A stretch of DNA of 64,000 nt, from positions 175,432-239,431 of the forward strand of contig CANKYZ010000004.1 of assembly GCA_947488325.1 (NCBI GenBank). The letters are read 5' to 3'. This document shows, piece after piece, positions 62,067-64,000 of this stretch; positions within the stretch are counted from its first letter, which is position 1; each line of letters opens with the position of its first letter. The DNA comes from an uncultured Erythrobacter sp. (GTDB lineage Bacteria > Pseudomonadota > Alphaproteobacteria > Sphingomonadales > Sphingomonadaceae). A program made the position numbers and the translations under genes. The notes under the pieces were generated by a model. That model had not been told where the DNA came from, did not search any database, and saw only the letters and a list, made by a program, of their open reading frames with translations.

Positions 62067-64000
62067 TTAGAATTCAAAACGAATGCGAACACCGCCAGAG
62101 TGCGATTGGTAGTCTGATGCAAACCGCCCACGGTATTCAGCACCAATTGAAAGACCGCCTTCTTTTATGAAATCAAGCCCGGCTCTGACGTCGAAACGTG
62201 ATTCGGACGCTTCATCGGTCACCAATTGGAACGTGTCAGCTCCTCCATTGAATGACGCGTTGACAGCGAGCGGATCGGTGCTGAGGTCATAGGCGTAATC
62301 GACGCTAGCATATGGAATGATGCCAATGTCAGCCTTGCTGGCCACCTTTAAGCCGATGCGTGCTTCGAAGAATTCGGCATCATCGCTATCCAGTGTCAGG
62401 CCAAGCCCGCCTGTCTCAGTAAAGGTATCGCGTGACAGTTCTGCATAACGCAGTCCACCATTCGGAGTAATTACGACACCGCTGGTTTCGATGTCATATC
62501 CGGCATTGACGCTGCCATAAATGCCATCGACATCGCTATCTCCAGAAATGGGCGAACCCAATGCCGTACGGCTGTTGTCAACAGAGCTAATTGAGTAGCC
62601 AAGCTCTGCATTTACGAACGCTTGGCCCAAATCAAATCCGACATAACCGCCCAGTTGGAAAGCATCGATCTCGCTTTGTGCGCCCGCTGCGCCATCTGCA
62701 TCCACATCAATGTCGGCATAACTGAAGAGCGCACCGATTGTGGTGTTCTCGCCAATCTTGGCATCGACGCCGAGAGTGAAGCCGAAAGTATCGGCATCAT
62801 AACCCGGTTGGCTGAGCCCAGCCGCGTCTTGGTCTCCATTCCGGTAGAACGCTTGGCCCCAAAGCCCAACAGCCTCGCCCGCCAGACGGTCTTGCAAGAG
62901 CGAACTTGCATAACGCTGTGTCTCGTAAATCTCACGTGTCACACCGTCATTGATGGCAGGGAGCAGTGTCAAAGCAGTTGCTTCAAACTCGGCAGCCGAA
63001 GCTGATCCGTTCAGTGCTGCGAACACTTCAGTTGGCAGGCGGTTGTTTGTCGCAGCCGTCGTGATGGCTCCGCCAAAGCTGTTGATGTTGGCATCGGTTG
63101 ATACTGCATCAAGGTCAGTCGCGGCAAGCGAGACCGATACGGATCCGAGATTGACTGCGAAATCGATCAGAAAATCGTCATCAATCACGTTCACAGTTGT
63201 TCCGTTATTCACGAAAGTTCCTGTTTCGGTGATCACGTCGATGGTCGAGCCGATATCAGCCTGGCCAATTTGTGTTGTGACGATGTTTACAACGCTTGAG
63301 GCGCCCAACACTGTGTTGCCATCAACGGCAAGAACGTCTGCACCGAGATCGAATGCAAGCGTACCATTTGCGGTCAGACTGCCTTCGATCGAACGCTGCC
63401 CCTGCACAGTCAGCACGCTGCCTGCATCAGAAACAACATCAACGTTGCTAAGTACGTCTCCGGATAGGGCAAAATCACCCGCACCAAATGTCAGCGTGTC
63501 AGCAAAGCTCGAACCAACGAAGTTGCCGTTAAGCGCTCCGCCATTTTGGACGAAGTTAAGTGCACCCAGCGCTGCCGCAGCGTCTACCGCGTTTACCGCA
63601 CCTGTGATCGTACCGCTGTTGGTAACGGTTCCGGTGAAGTCGACATTCTCGATCAAAAGACCGGCACCGGTTTCCGAAGAAATCGTGCCAGTGTTTGCGA
63701 TGTTACCAGCGACTGAAACGCCGTTGACACTTGAGAATAGACGAACACCTGAGCTGTCACCGCTAGGCAATGCGTCACCGCGGCCATCAATCGACCCGTC
63801 ATTGGTCAGGCTGAAATTGCGGCTATCGCCATCGGCTGCGCCCAATTGCAACGAAACACCTGAACCAGCAACGACGGCATCGATAATGCCGGTGTTGTTG
63901 ACGGTGAAGTTGTTTGCTGTTGCGTCAGCATAGACGGTACCATTGCGTTGTTGACCGGTGCCCAGGATCGAGCCTGTGTTGTTCACAACCAGACCGGTTC
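62067..64000 (-). CDS. Autotransporter-domain protein, 5' part beyond the window
   Basis: At least 644 codons; the frame is open at the right edge. The visible N-terminal half is a passenger of Gly/Asn/Thr-rich repeats (NNTGSI, TNDGSIDGRGD, NTGTISSETGAGL, NSGTITGAV), typical of beta-helix passengers. From about 370 of the visible part there is an autotransporter barrel (VGLWGQAFYRNGDQDAAG, GFTLGVDAKIGENTTIGALFSYADIDVD), ending in FEF with the terminal Phe used for barrel assembly. No catalytic motif is seen, so an adhesin-like surface protein is most likely. It ends at a strong terminator. Confidence 0.9.
   Translation of the reverse strand, partial: TGLVVNNTGSILGTGQQRNGTVYADATANNFTVNNTGIIDAVVAGSGVSLQLGAADGDSRNFSLTNDGSIDGRGDALPSGDSSGVRLFSSVNGVSVAGNIANTGTISSETGAGLLIENVDFTGTVTNSGTITGAVNAVDAAAALGALNFVQNGGALNGNFVGSSFADTLTFGAGDFALSGDVLSNVDVVSDAGSVLTVQGQRSIEGSLTANGTLAFDLGADVLAVDGNTVLGASSVVNIVTTQIGQADIGSTIDVITETGTFVNNGTTVNVIDDDFLIDFAVNLGSVSVSLAATDLDAVSTDANINSFGGAITTAATNNRLPTEVFAALNGSASAAEFEATALTLLPAINDGVTREIYETQRYASSLLQDRLAGEAVGLWGQAFYRNGDQDAAGLSQPGYDADTFGFTLGVDAKIGENTTIGALFSYADIDVDADGAAGAQSEIDAFQLGGYVGFDLGQAFVNAELGYSISSVDNSRTALGSPISGDSDVDGIYGSVNAGYDIETSGVVITPNGGLRYAELSRDTFTETGGLGLTLDSDDAEFFEARIGLKVASKADIGIIPYASVDYAYDLSTDPLAVNASFNGGADTFQLVTDEASESRFDVRAGLDFIKEGGLSIGAEYRGRFASDYQSHSGGVRIRFEF

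Noticed and set aside
62950..63933. 327-codon open frame on the plus strand
   Set aside because: It is antisense to the autotransporter passenger, Ser/Pro/Thr-rich, and has no ribosome site. The repeated composition of the passenger explains the open frame.

Overview
The window looks like a chromosomal segment of an alphaproteobacterium of the order Sphingomonadales, probably an Erythrobacter-like marine or freshwater aerobe. The grounds are gene content and protein style: an alpha-type SspB beside gmk, the hisB-H-A-F-E cluster followed by a HIT gene, ybgC-tolQ-R-A-B-pal, a single Rel/SpoT protein, oxygen-dependent HemF, GGGG-type lipoproteins and DUF547 proteins. Base composition is moderately GC. 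No rRNA genes or CRISPR arrays were seen; there is one tRNA.

Positions 1-9030 hold small housekeeping and envelope genes: a four-helix membrane protein, GFA-family protein, S41 protease lipoprotein, YbhB protein, SWIB protein, DoxX protein, a secreted M19 dipeptidase, dapD, and a large S8 protease with an 18-proline linker and a C-terminal beta-barrel. Positions 9039-17538 are a lipid-like catabolic region: an APH-type kinase, a Zn alcohol dehydrogenase and an acyl-CoA dehydrogenase on the minus strand behind a GPH-type transporter, facing two more acyl-CoA dehydrogenases and an SDR on the plus strand. Positions 17661-29260 are mainly core: gmk, a broken alpha/beta hydrolase, sspB, the his genes, the Tol-Pal operon and a small 49-residue gene.

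Positions 29434-46600 hold a J-domain protein, a flavin reductase, an SDR without the usual catalytic Tyr/Lys, a cystathionine gamma-synthase-family enzyme with a long leader, a HAD phosphatase overlapping an SLC13 transporter, three tandem DUF547 genes (the third interrupted by an amber codon), infC with a probable AUA start, pdeM, hemF, rel/spoT, a VOC protein and a chemoreceptor.

Positions 47700-54800 are an eroded mobile region. It starts at an intact tRNA-Ser(GGA) with the C-terminal remnant of a serine recombinase. The remnant is cut by the left end of an IS3-family element, whose orfA breaks off after about 65 codons. The matching orfB tail and right end lie 5 kb away. Between them are a serine hydrolase, an esterase, a two-component system, and fragments of GST and LuxR-type genes. 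A 48-bp palindrome made of IS-end sequence has truncated a DUF4403 gene just downstream.

Beyond it come a secretion-signal-free fusion of a trypsin-like protease and a NUC1-type nuclease (55368-57266), a divergent BCCT transporter with a choline dehydrogenase, a candidate DUF6973-like toxin gene with a small two-helix membrane protein behind it, and the 3' part of an autotransporter that runs off the window. The protease-nuclease fusion is the best candidate for an undescribed system. The toxin-like pair and the unusual expression signals (infC AUA start, RBS-masking hairpin, terminator coding for a signal peptide) come next.
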